NCBI RefSeq assembly: GCF_901709675.1
Contig: NC_051106.1
Coordinates: 3,668,001 to 3,732,000, forward strand
Direction of reading: 5' to 3'
Source: Syngnathus acus
Lineage: Eukaryota > Chordata > Actinopteri > Syngnathiformes > Syngnathidae
Length of the DNA: 64,000 nucleotides
Shown here one piece after another: positions 36,741 to 47,633 of the stretch. The stretch's first letter is position 1, and every line of letters begins with the position of its first letter. The notes under the pieces were generated by a model. The model did not search any database, was not told the DNA's origin, and worked only from the letters and a program-made list of their open reading frames with translations. A program made the translations under genes and the position numbers.

Positions 36741-37796
36741 TACGATTATATCTTTGTACATCTATGCCAGGCTGATATTTGCTAAATTGTGCATCAATCG
36801 GTGGCGTCCCAGCATAGAAACGTGATTTCTTGTGTTATTATTCTAGAATCTATCAAATGTGAAGTCAATGTGAAGGTTACATTCAAATTCAACTTGATTC
36901 AACAAATATTATCTTATAAACATGATTTTTATTATTACTGCTCACATGTTATATTTAAGTGAATGAAACAGGCTGCCAATATCCTTTTTTAGTGTTTAGT
37001 GTTAATATTACACGTCCACACAATAGTACAAAGTTTATTGGACTTAATCCAGATTTGTAAATTGGCAGCAATTTCAATTTCACTTAGAAAATTCGACTTT
37101 AAATCCCAGCCAAGTGAAAATAAATGTCATTGGGGAAAAAAAATCCAACCACCCTCTCGGCTCTCAAATGCTGTGGCTAAAGTACTGAACATTGGTCAAG
37201 AAAATCTGTCCCCAAACTTTTTAATTATAATATGGGTTGAAATATATTTCAATTTGAAAACTTTATGCAAAAAAAGGCACACTATTTTTACTGCTATAAA
37301 CATCCTTCCTATACAATTGCCATTGTTGTGGTTTTATTGAGTAAGAATACCATAGCAGGAAATCGTAAATCCCGTCATCTGTTTTTTATTCATATTTATC
37401 TTCTTTGTAAAATTCCTCCAGGGATTGTAAAAGACACCTCGCGTGCGGAAGAGCTTCTTTGAGAACATGACTGTCACGGATGTGACAAAATTTAGGGTCT
37501 TCTGCCTTGTGAGTTATGAGGGGGTGCTCAAGAAGAGCCCGTATCGTGAAATTAAATGGAACGATCTTTTCTGCTGCTGCACATAACGTGCGAAGAGCAG
37601 ACTTGCGACTGCGGGAAGGAAAAGTTTAAAATCCACAGGTCTTGTTTTTCATGTGGGTGTTTAAGAAAGGTCACAGCCTCGATCAACTCACCCTCCCCGA
37701 CATGACGCCTCGTCGCCCTCTCTTTTCACCACCGCATCTCGCCACCTGTTGAAAGATGCTGATGAGCCATGAAGCTTAAAGTAATTCGCATCCCAA
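36741..37796. other. Intergenic DNA, nothing recognised
   Basis: AT-rich sequence; the open frame at 36999-37340 has no recognisable domain. Confidence 0.5.
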
Positions 37797-37872
37797 AGTT
37801 GTTTTGGACTATAAGCGGCAGGATTCAAAGCTTGTGCAAAAAGTAGCGTCTTATAGTCTGGAAAATACGGTA
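37797..37872. mobile_element. Short ACTATAAG/CTTATAGT inverted-repeat element, copy 4
   Basis: GTTTTGGACTATAAGCGGCA on the left is mirrored by CGTCTTATAGTCTGGAAAATACGGTA on the right with about 30 bp between. This is a minimal, decayed member of the family at 3045, 8673 and 10116. Confidence 0.55.
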
Positions 37873-38795
37873 ATATTTAAAATATGAACCTCCTCTTTCA
37901 TCTTACTCACAAATAACAGATAACATTTTAAATCTACTTGTAATTGTTACAACTTTTATCACAGACATTTTAAATAGTAGTAAAAATTCCCTGAACTTGT
38001 CCAATATACATGCAACCTGTTGTTGCCAAAAAGTATGACCCAGCAGAAATTATCAACATTAAAATATCCCCTAAAAAGTGGAGATGCTGTTTACGGTGGA
38101 GCAGGACTAATCAAATTATACGGTCACGTTTCCTTCTTGAAAACATTTTTCAACAAAAGGTCTGTTTTTCAAATGCCTACATTCTCCTCCAATTGTGGAA
38201 TGACCCTCCTACTTGAATTTAAAGCAACCTTTGCCTGACACGCTGGGCCATAAATCTGCACATTACCTCCATGAGCCGTGGTGCTTTGACTCGGGGCCCA
38301 CACGATCCCGTGCGAGGATACACGTTCCTCACAGGTGCCCCGTGCCGAAACTTACTGCCGGCCTCGCCGAGCCCCCCGCCCCCGCCACTCTCCAGTCACG
38401 CAAAGACCTCGGATTGATTTTACTGCAGCCAGCAGGGAAACCAGACGCTCGAAAGTCCTTGCTCTACATCACTTTCATGCAGTAATAAATCATTTGGAGA
38501 ATATATGAAATACAGAGACAGATGGGCAGATCTGTTCTTTACATTCTGAATTAAAATCATATATTAATTTTAACTTTAGGTTTACACGTGTACCATTAGG
38601 ATGAATAGAACCAGTGGCATTTTGCTAGGGGTGTATGCCAAAAACGGTTTTCTACAAGATGACAAAAGAAACTCTTAAGACAGTTGACATTTGTATTGCA
38701 ATGACAACCAGTTCAAAATTGAGCCCGGAACGTCGCTTCCAAACCAAATTTTGGATTTTGGATAAATATTAGAAACTCACTTTTAAAACACACCA
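37873..38795. other. Intergenic DNA left of the LINE
   Basis: No gene is seen. A CTAGGGGTGTATGCC segment near 38629 resembles the repeat at 2017. A GC-rich patch lies at 38290-38400. Confidence 0.5.
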
Positions 38796-38807
38796 CACTA
38801 CAGAATA
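38796..38807. repeat. Target-site duplication of the LINE, left copy
   Basis: CACTACAGAATA abuts the element's 3' GATG-type tail (read on the minus strand) and is repeated exactly at 42163-42174. Confidence 0.9.
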
Positions 38808-41800
38808 TCCATCCATCCATCCATCTTCTTCCGCTTATCCGGGGTCGGGTCGCGGGGGCAGCAGCTTCAGGAGGGACTCCCAGACTTCCCTCTCCCCAGC
38901 TACTTCATCTAGCTCATCCCGGGGGATCCCAAGGCGTTCCCAGGCCAGCCGAGAGACATAGTCTCTCCAGCGCGTCCTGGGTCGTCCCCGGGGTCTCCTA
39001 CCGGTGGGACATGCCCGGAACACCTCCCCGGGGAGGCGTCCAGGAGGCATCCTGATGAGATGCCCGAGCCACCTCATCTGGCTCCTCTCAACGTGGAGGA
39101 GTAGCGACTCTACTCCGAGTCTCTCCCGGATGACCGAACTTCTCACCCTATCTCTAAGGGAGAGCCCGGACATCCTGCGGAGAAAACTCATTTCGGCCGC
39201 TTGTATCCGGGATCTCGTTCTTTCGGTCACGACCCATAGCTCGTGACCATAGGTGAGGGTAGGAGCGTAAATCGACCGGTAAATTGAGAGCTTTGCCTTT
39301 TGGCTCAGCTCTCTCTTTACCACGACGGACCGGTACAGAGTCCGCATTACTGCCGACGCTGCACCGATCCGCCTGTCGATCTCACGCTCCGTCCTCCCCT
39401 CACTCGTGAACAAGACCCCAAGATACTTAAACTCCTCCACTTGGGGTAGGATCTCATCCCCGATCCGGAGAGGGCATTCCACCCTTTTCCGATCGAGGAC
39501 CATGGACTCGGATTTGGAGGTGCTGATCCTCATCCCGACCGCTTCACACTCGCCTGCGAACCGCTCCAGTGAGAGCTGGAGATCACGGCCTGAAGAAGCC
39601 AACAGCACAACGTCGTCTGCAAAAAGCAGAGACGCGATGCTGAGGTCCCCAAACCGGACACCCTCAACGCCTCGGCTGCACCTAGAAATTCTGTCCATAA
39701 AAATTATGAACAGAATCGGTGACAAAGGGCAGCCTTGGCGGAGTCCAACCCTCACTGGGAACGAATCCGACTTACTGCCGGAAATGCGGACCACACTCTG
39801 GCATCGGTGATACAGGGACCGAACCGCCCTTATCAGTTGGCTCGGTACCCCGTACTCCCGAAGCACCCCCCACAGAACCTCCCGAGGGACACGGTCGAAC
39901 GCCTTCTCCAAGTCCACAAAACACATGTGGACTGGTTGGGCGAACTCCCATGCACCCTCGAGGATCCTGTTGAGGGTGAAGAGCTGGTCCACTGTTCCAC
40001 GGCCAGGACGAAAGCCACACTGTTCCTCCTGAATCCGAGGTTCGACCTCCCGACGGACCCTCCTCTCCAGCACCCCTGAATAGACCTTACCAGGGAGGCT
40101 GAGGAGTGTAATTCCCCTGTAATTGGAACACACCCTCCGGTCCCCCTTCTTAAAGAGGGGAACCACCACCCCAGTCTGCCAATCCAGAGGCACTGTCCCC
40201 GATGTCCACGCGATGCTGTAGAGACGTGTCAGCCATGACAGCCCCACAACATCCAGAGCCCTTAAGAAATCCGGGCGGATCTCATCCACCCCCGGGGCCT
40301 TGCCACCGAGGAGTTTTTTAACTACCTCAGTGACTTCAACCCCAGAGATTGGAGAGTCCGCCTCAGAGTCCCCAGGCCCTGCTTCCACAATGGAAGGCAT
40401 GTCGGTGGAATTGAGGAGGTCTTCGAAGTATTCTCCCCACCGACACACGACGTCCCGAGTCGAGGTCAGCAGCACGCCATCTCCACTGTAAACAGTGTTG
40501 ACGTTGCACTGCTTCCCCCTCCTGAGACGCCGGATGGTGGACCAGAATTTCCTCGAAGCCGTCCGGAAGTCATTCTCCATGGCCTCGCCGAACTCCTCCC
40601 ACGCCCGGGTTTTTGCCTCAGCAACCGCCGAAGCCGCGTTCCGCTTGGCCACCCGGTACCTGTCAGCTGCCTCCGGAGTCCCGCAGGCCAAAACGGCCCG
40701 ATAGGACTCCTTCTTCAGCTTGACGGCATCCCTTACCGCCGGTGTCCACCAGCGGGTTCGGGGATTGCCGCCACGACAGGCACCAATGACCTTACGGCCA
40801 CAGCTCCGGTCTGCCGCCTCAACAATGGATGCGCGGAACAAGGTCCACTCGGACTCAATGTCCCCCGCCTCCCCCGGGACGTGGGAAAAGCTCTGCCGGA
40901 GGTGGGAGTTGAAGCTCTTCCTGACAGGGGATTCCGCCAGACGTTCCCAGCAGACCCTCACAGAACGTTTGGGTCTGCCAGGTCGGACCGGCATCTTCCC
41001 CCACCATCGGAGCCAACCCACCACCAGGTGGTGATCAGTTGACAGCTCCGCCCCTCTCTTCGCCCGAGTGTCCAAAACATGCGGCCGCAAATCCGATGAC
41101 ACGACTACAAAGTCGATCATCGAACTGCGGCCTAGGGTGTCCTGGTGCCAAGTGCACACATGGACACCCTTATGTTTGAACATGGTGTTCATTATTGAAA
41201 ATCCGTGTCGAGCACAGAAGTCCAACAATAGAACACCGCTCGGGTTCAGATCGGGGGGGCCGTTCCTCCCAATCACGCCCTTCCAGGTCTCACTGTCATT
41301 GCCCACGTGAGCATTGAAGTCACCCAGTAGAACGACGGAGTCCCCAGAAGGAGCGCTCTCCAGCACTTCCTCCAGGGACTCCAAGAAGGGTGGGTACTCT
41401 GAGCTGCCGTTTGGTGCATAGACACAAACAACAGTCAGGACCCGTCCCCCCACCCGAAGGCGGAGGGAGGCTACCCTCTCGTTCACCGGGGTGAACCCCA
41501 ATGTGCAGGCGCCCAGCCGGGGGGCAATAAGTATACCCACACCTGCTCGACGCCTCTCACCGTGGGCAACTCCAGAGTGGAAGAGAGTCCAGCCCCTCTC
41601 GAGAGGGCTTGTACCGGAACCCAAACTGTGCGTGGAGGCAAGTCCGACTATATCTAGTCGGAACTTTTCTGCCTCGCACACCAGCTCGGGCTCCTTTCCA
41701 GCCAGAGAGGTGACATTCCATGTCCCAAGAGCCAGCTTCTGCAGCCGGGGATCAGACCGCCAAGGTCCCTGCCTTTGGCCGCCGCCCAGCTTGCAATGCA

Positions 41801-42162
41801 CCCGACCCCTTTGGCCCCTCCCACAGGTGGTGAGCCCATGGGAAGGGGGACCCACGTTTCCTTTTCGGGCTGAGCCCGGCCGGGCCCCATGGGCGAAGGC
41901 CCGGCCACCAGACGCTCGCCTTCGAGCCCCGCCTCCAGGCCTGGCTCCAGAGGGGGGCCCCGGTGACCCGCGTCCGGGCGAGGGAAAACGTGATCCATTA
42001 ATTTTTTTCATCATAAGGGGCTGATGAGCCGTGCTTTGTCTGGCCCCTCACCTAGGACCCGTTTGCCATGGGTGACCCTACCAGGGGCATGAAGCCCCAG
42101 ACAACATGGCTCCTAGGGTCATAGGGGCACGCAAACCCCTCCACCACGATAAGGTGACGACT
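38808..42162 (-). mobile_element. Full-length non-LTR retrotransposon (LINE), RTE clade, Rex3-like
   Basis: A 3355-bp element flanked by a perfect 12-bp target-site duplication. On the minus strand it has a GC-rich leader of about 150 bp, one long ORF (endonuclease plus reverse transcriptase), almost no 3' UTR, and a short GATG/GGAT tandem tail starting about 10 bases past the stop. Short overall length, a single EN-RT frame and a GATG-repeat tail are known traits of fish Rex3 elements of the RTE clade. The family name is from memory and moderately certain; the LINE identity is not in doubt. An intact frame and undiverged duplication indicate a recent insertion. Composition is much more GC-rich than the flanks. 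Confidence 0.92.
38835..42014 (-). CDS. LINE-encoded endonuclease/reverse transcriptase
   Basis: A 1059-residue protein that would nick target DNA and copy the element RNA by target-primed reverse transcription. Residues 1-90 are Gly/Pro/Arg-rich. An AP-endonuclease-like domain spans about 95-335, with TWN (98-100), GDFN (231-234) and STDHH (325-329). The reverse transcriptase spans about 600-875: FKKGD (621-625), NYRGI (631-635), CGFRPGR (666-672), FVDLEKAFD (699-707), LRQGCPLSP (758-766), FADD (798-801) and YLGV (864-867); the catalytic aspartates are D701, D800 and D801. A conserved C-terminal region ends RPDPG just before TAA. The usual endonuclease Glu (E-T-H type motif) is replaced by S127 in ASTHS. 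The frame has no stop or shift. Start is the first of two adjacent ATGs at 42014. Confidence 0.92.
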   Translation of the reverse strand: MMKKINGSRFPSPGRGSPGPPSGARPGGGARRRASGGRAFAHGARPGSARKGNVGPPSHGLTTCGRGQRGRVHCKLGGGQRQGPWRSDPRLQKLALGTWNVTSLAGKEPELVCEAEKFRLDIVGLASTHSLGSGTSPLERGWTLFHSGVAHGERRRAGVGILIAPRLGACTLGFTPVNERVASLRLRVGGRVLTVVCVYAPNGSSEYPPFLESLEEVLESAPSGDSVVLLGDFNAHVGNDSETWKGVIGRNGPPDLNPSGVLLLDFCARHGFSIMNTMFKHKGVHVCTWHQDTLGRSSMIDFVVVSSDLRPHVLDTRAKRGAELSTDHHLVVGWLRWWGKMPVRPGRPKRSVRVCWERLAESPVRKSFNSHLRQSFSHVPGEAGDIESEWTLFRASIVEAADRSCGRKVIGACRGGNPRTRWWTPAVRDAVKLKKESYRAVLACGTPEAADRYRVAKRNAASAVAEAKTRAWEEFGEAMENDFRTASRKFWSTIRRLRRGKQCNVNTVYSGDGVLLTSTRDVVCRWGEYFEDLLNSTDMPSIVEAGPGDSEADSPISGVEVTEVVKKLLGGKAPGVDEIRPDFLRALDVVGLSWLTRLYSIAWTSGTVPLDWQTGVVVPLFKKGDRRVCSNYRGITLLSLPGKVYSGVLERRVRREVEPRIQEEQCGFRPGRGTVDQLFTLNRILEGAWEFAQPVHMCFVDLEKAFDRVPREVLWGVLREYGVPSQLIRAVRSLYHRCQSVVRISGSKSDSFPVRVGLRQGCPLSPILFIIFMDRISRCSRGVEGVRFGDLSIASLLFADDVVLLASSGRDLQLSLERFAGECEAVGMRISTSKSESMVLDRKRVECPLRIGDEILPQVEEFKYLGVLFTSEGRTEREIDRRIGAASAVMRTLYRSVVVKRELSQKAKLSIYRSIYAPTLTYGHELWVVTERTRSRIQAAEMSFLRRMSGLSLRDRVRSSVIRERLGVESLLLHVERSQMRWLGHLIRMPPGRLPGEVFRACPTGRRPRGRPRTRWRDYVSRLAWERLGIPRDELDEVAGEREVWESLLKLLPPRPDPG

Positions 42163-42174
42163 CACTACAGAATA
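42163..42174. repeat. Target-site duplication of the LINE, right copy
   Basis: CACTACAGAATA is identical over 12 bases to 38796-38807 and adjoins the element's 5' end (minus-strand start AGTCGTCACCTTATCG). Confidence 0.9.
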
Positions 42175-45100
42175 ATAGCTGAAAATAATATTTTAGTGAT
42201 TTCTGACAATTGGGTCTTTGCTAATTTGAATGGAAACCTCAAATTAGAATGCGATTAAGTGGAAAAAGCCATAAAGAGCCAAACAACGTTTTGTCCAAAT
42301 TTTCTATTTGAACCTCAAGGTCATTTGCGTTTTCAGGTTCCGGCATATTTTTATTTGGCTAATCATATTTGGTGCGGACATGCGAGGTTCCAGGAACAAG
42401 ACTTCAAGGCTTTATAGGTCGCTTGAGCGCAGCACTCTGAAGTTTATAGAGCAGGACTCCATCCAGACTGCCATCCATAAAACACATTGAAGGCCAGCCT
42501 TTTTCTTTTCCTGCACCTGAAATACGCCACTCATAAAAGTGAAGCCATTCGCACTTTGGCAGCTGATTACAAACAGCAATTATTCTTAATCTCGTGCCAC
42601 TAAAACTCAGCAAACAAACCCTAAAGAATCCAAGGATGGAGAATAATTTACCGAGCTCGGTTAGATGACATGCAATCCAACGACACTACGAAAATTTTGG
42701 TGGCGTTTCTAAAACATTGGGAGGCGCCGCTCCATCTGGTTTAAGGCTGAGAACAATTCAAAGCGTTTTCTTCGTTCCCCTTCGCCGAAGGAAACACAAC
42801 TACGCATGTTTGGCTTTTGAATCAATCGGCCGCATTTGACGCTTTTACGAGATGGCTTGAAAGTTGAACGTTCTTCATTCGTCTCATAATGACATAATTT
42901 GGATTGACACCGTTATTAAAATGTTCCCAGAGGTCTTGACACAAGAGCTTCCTTTTACGCATTCCTCCCATAAGTCTACTGCATCTATTTTTTTTCCCCC
43001 TCTCAAAGTTTTTTAACCGCTTTTTGGAGAAGTTATAAAACGACACGTTAAATCATTTATGTCTCGCGTGAGGATCTTTACAGACTTTTAAGTGTATTAA
43101 TCAGATTTGCACATAAAAATGGTTGCGGCTTTGTGAAGAAATCCCTGCAGGGCCGTTCAAGTATGTACTAGCTCTTTCTTTTTTTTTTTTTACATATCAT
43201 ATCAATGTGCTCATTTTCACAGAGCTGGGATTTGGAATTGCGCTTACACACGCTTACCCGGACGCACACTTTTAAGCACACTCACAGGTACACCATAGAA
43301 GCTCGCTGTGCTGGGCATGAAAGGCCTTTTTTGGGGGGAAACACAAATGAGATGTGTATGGCAGTAATTATGCCAATTTTTGGCTGGCAAAAGCTGCTCA
43401 TTTAGAAGATTAATCAGTTGTAAAGAAATAAACACTTTGCTTGTCACAGTCTTATGTCTGTCCTCACGAGAGCAGGAAGCCCCTCGTCACCACAGAAAAT
43501 TCCTCAGCAAACAGCTTCATTCACAAAAGTTGCAAGGTTGTATAGCTGGAGGACTAAAAGTTGGGTCAGTCATTTAAAATGGCACAAAAAAAAAACCACA
43601 AAATTAAAAAGGTGTTCAGTTTGTGAAGTAAATATCCACACCATTGTGCTTTTTGTTGAGTTGCCTTGCGTCATCATTGTTCATTTTGACTTCTGTTAAT
43701 TTACTTTTAATTAGGTTTTGAGTGGGTTTTTTGGGGTGTATGCTTCATTTTAGTTGAGTTTTTATTGGTTTTTAGCATTCTTTTTTTTAATTCATGGAGG
43801 TTTTGTTGAGTGTAAGTATGTTGTAGAAAAGTAAACTACAATCACCCAATGACTCACAATCATTATAATTATAGTAAGGCTAAAAATAACCAACAATTGT
43901 TTTACTAATTGAATCAGATATTTTTTTTAATCCCCAACCCTAAATTTCCATCTCTTCAGTTGTAAAATGCAGTTTTTGTTGATTTTGTTTCAAAAGCGCT
44001 CTTATTTTTATTTTACTTTATTAACAAACTTTTTTTCACTTTTATTTTCAGTTATTTCATTTGTGTTCATTTACTGGAATAACATTGGCGGGCACACTTC
44101 GTCACCCGTGCACACCAATTTTTAACATTTTTTCAAATGCATGCCTGACTGCATGACTAACTATAATCGTAACAAATCTCAGTCACAACATTCTTTTTAC
44201 ATGTTTCTCAATAAGTATGATAAGACAAACTGAGTCATCATTATAAAGAACTTGCACAAAGGTTCTCTAGGGCCTCAACTGGATGTTTTCCTCTGGAATC
44301 ATCTGAATTAATCATTTCCCCATCATTAAGTCACGGTTTTATTTTAAAGAAGAAACAGGAGGGCGATTCCTGTTGAACATCTGGCCGTTGTGAATTGTGT
44401 GCAAATAAATGTCGCCCTCTTGTGGCGCGTTATCTCGTGGAATTTATTCATGAGTTTATGCCCACTTGTGGTGACTTTTTGTCCTTTAAGATAACAATGC
44501 TAAGTTTCCATTGTCACTGTCATAAAAGATTTAAGGTATAAATAAGATTACTACGCTCCTTTATGGCAATAAAAAATGATTACAATTAAATACAATTAAA
44601 TAAATAAAACTTAAATAAGTAATTAATCAATTAAAAGGCCTCTGTTAGTGTCGTTTCAAATTATTGTTATTTAGATTGTTTTGTACATGAGCGAAACTTC
44701 GAATTTGCTGATTGAATGAATTCTTGTAATTCTCGAAAGACTCACGATATGTATACCAGATGGATTTAATAAATAGTTTGACCAATAGAGGGCAGTCTCT
44801 CCATGTAATTGTGTCCAAAGCGTTGATATCCAGGTTTTATTTTAATCAAAACTAGCTGTCACACATTGATTGCCCAAGGTCTATATCCCATATGGATATT
44901 AGGCATGGAAATAAGTAATAAGTAAAACACGGTAGGTAGAAGGAGGGACGAATTAATTGTGAGAATTCAAATGTTCTGTTAATGAAAGAAAAAAAAGAGT
45001 CTAAAGATTATACAACAAAGTAATATGTAATATAATAATGATAATGAAAAAATAATACAATACAAATTTACATAGTTCTTTCACAACAGGTATCGCCATA

Positions 45101-47392
45101 AAAATAACAATAATAATAATTAATAATAATAATAATAATAAATGTACACCGATTTTCAACATATTTAAGTTATAAATTCAAATGAAAGGTTCCACAGAAA
45201 GCTCTTTTTACAAAAGACTTTGAAATCTTATCTAAACACTCATGAAGACAAATGTGACTGGAAAGCATGAGCGATTGAAACAAATCGTAGTGATAAGCAG
45301 AGTGCAAGTGAGCATACATTGATGGATGGTTGCGCCTTAAGAGATGCAAGTTGTACTTGTCTGTTAACAGGTAGCTAACATCATTACTTTTGGCCTGCTA
45401 GCCTGCAGAGGCAATTAGTGCAGTGGCAGCAGCAATGCTAAACGCGTTTAAGACTCAATCGCAGTCGTGCTCGAACTGGTTGGCCTCAATAATGCAGTTT
45501 TTATTGACAGAACGGGTTTAACTCCAAATTGAATGATGTGGTTGGTCGGCTGATGTCATTCTTATGTGCACGAGAGCTCATGTGGCTATACGGTTAATAT
45601 ATTGCTAAAGAAGCTGAGAAGTACAGTGCAGAATAATAGCAATAATATAATATGTGCTCTAGTAATCTATTTAATAATTTTAATTTATAAAATTAAATTA
45701 TTATTACATAAAATTTAATTTAATTAAGGGATAGATTCAGCAACAGGTGGATTTTTTTCTGTAACGTCATTGCTCTAAATTACATGGCAAAATCTGTATT
45801 GCGCAAGTTTTTATAAGACAAAAAAAAAAGAAAATATCTCGAAACTTGATGTGCTAGAAAGAAACAAATCAGATTACGTTTGGGGATGAATTTTCTTGTT
45901 GACCAGTGTTATTGTGATCTCTGCCAATCTTGAAGGCTCATTGTTTTGTTAGCAAAGTAGCTGGAAAAACTACACACGATTTGGATCAAACTTTGTAGCG
46001 TTGGCACATGCTCACATTGTGGAGCGAATCTTGATTGGAATGCAGATAGAGGATTTTATTTTCTCCATTTCCGTCAGATTTCATATCGCATCTGGAGTTG
46101 CTGTATAATCAATCAGCCATCCACCTCCTTGTTTTTGGTTTCACACATGCTGCTTATTTCAAAAACTGTCATCCGCCTCAATGAGGTCAGACAAACCAAT
46201 AATATAACATTCCAAAACACACGTTAGCAGAGATCGTCCCTCTGAAGAATATTTTTAGGGTTGCTTTAATTCTATATTGCTGCATTTTCATTGTCTGAAC
46301 TAACCAATGCGTGCATTGCTTTGGTGATGAGTATTGATTGTAGCTTTGCCAGCTTTTGCAAATGAATAAATCAGCATTGCGGGGTGGAGGTGAACTCTCA
46401 TTAAAGCCGTGTCTTGGCGCTTCACTGCAGGCGTCCTCACTTTGTTGTTGTTTTTATCATCACTTTTCTTGGTGGGGTTTTCTTTTTTAATGCCGCAGCG
46501 GGGAGAGCGCAAAGCCTCAGTGCCGTATGGCAGATGAATATTTGATGGCCCTTAATGGACCCCTCGCCCTCGTGCTGCCGCTCTGTTCTTCCCACCCCGT
46601 GCGGCACAGCGCCACGGTTTGGCATCGGTTTTTGGTGCTTTCCCCCCGGTGGATTCGGTTGCCGGTCCGCGCTGTGCGGCTCAACAGCTGCGTAGATTTC
46701 ATCACGGCAGTTGGCGGCCCGGCTACAAAGTTGACAGACAACTGGTAGTGATGTGGAAGGCACAATGTATATCAAAGCCGCCACAAGCCACACATATCAC
46801 ACAGCTGGTTACTTTGCCCCGTCGATGAACTTGTCATCGCCGAGGCCACCGGATCGCCCGCCATCTATAAAACACAGGGACCGTGACTGCGTCATCTTAT
46901 AAGCCATACATCTGGACACTGTGGACACATGTCAATATTTATCTCCACTGAGTATGAAACATTGTCCACACCATTCCGGCTACGGAGATTAAGATCTTCA
47001 GTGAGGAGAGATATGACCCAGCTTGTCTTTCCAATTAAGAAAGTGACAGTGAGACAAAGCAACTATGCATTTGCTTGGTGACCTCATACTCGACACAACA
47101 CACTCACACACGCAATTATGACAGGGGGTCACCTCCAACTAAAGTTTCTTTGTTGCATTGCTCCTCTGATGAGATTATTTTGTGTTTAGGAGTCGTATGG
47201 GTCTGAGGGTGTGAGGGAGAGGAGCTTGCTTGGCCTTGCGCTGGGATGTGGCATATCTGTGGTTGTGTGTGCATGTGTGTGTGTGTTTGTGTGGTGTGCA
47301 CCTGTTTGATACTGTCCCTGCATGTTTAAGCCTGTTTATTAGGCACAATCACAGCTGCCCCTCACATCACAGTGCTATTTTGAAGCCGCCCG
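42175..47392. other. AT-rich intergenic DNA, nothing coding recognised
   Basis: It contains an AAT-type microsatellite (about 45103-45141), an AT-rich imperfect palindrome near 45672-45701 and many homopolymer runs. A GC-richer patch at 46.5-46.85 kb carries several overlapping open frames without recognisable domains. Confidence 0.5.
45103..45141. repeat. AAT/TAA trinucleotide microsatellite
   Basis: Uninterrupted to slightly interrupted AATAAT units. Confidence 0.85.
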
Positions 47393-47633
47393 CCAAGTGT
47401 AGACCAAGGAATGACAAAAGAGTCACTAAATTGCATTTTCTCTCTAAGAAACAATTAAATCAAACGGCTTTTATAGTCACTGTAATACACAACAACATTG
47501 GAATGCTACCCAGCAAGTTTAGTTCAAGAAATGACAAAGGAGTCACTAAGTTGCATTTTCTCTCTAAAAAACAGAATTAGGTCAAATGGCTTTTATAGTC
47601 ACCGTAATACACAACTAAATTGGAATGCTACTC
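47393..47633. repeat. Tandem duplication, 120-bp unit, two copies
   Basis: Both copies contain 'aatgacaaa(a/g)gagtcacta', 'ttgcattttctctctaa', 'ggcttttatagtcac' and 'ggaatgctac' at matching spacing (period 120). They differ at roughly 12-15 positions, so this is older than the duplications at 12874 and 34764. An open frame over both copies (47230-47580) is a by-product. Confidence 0.9.

Noticed and set aside
41491-42024. 177-codon plus-strand frame inside the LINE
   Set aside because: Antisense shadow of the GC-rich LINE ORF; Pro/Arg/Gly-rich nonsense product.
47230-47580. 116-codon frame with an internal sequence repeat
   Set aside because: The repeat reflects the 120-bp DNA tandem duplication and the start lies in a GT microsatellite; not a repeat protein.
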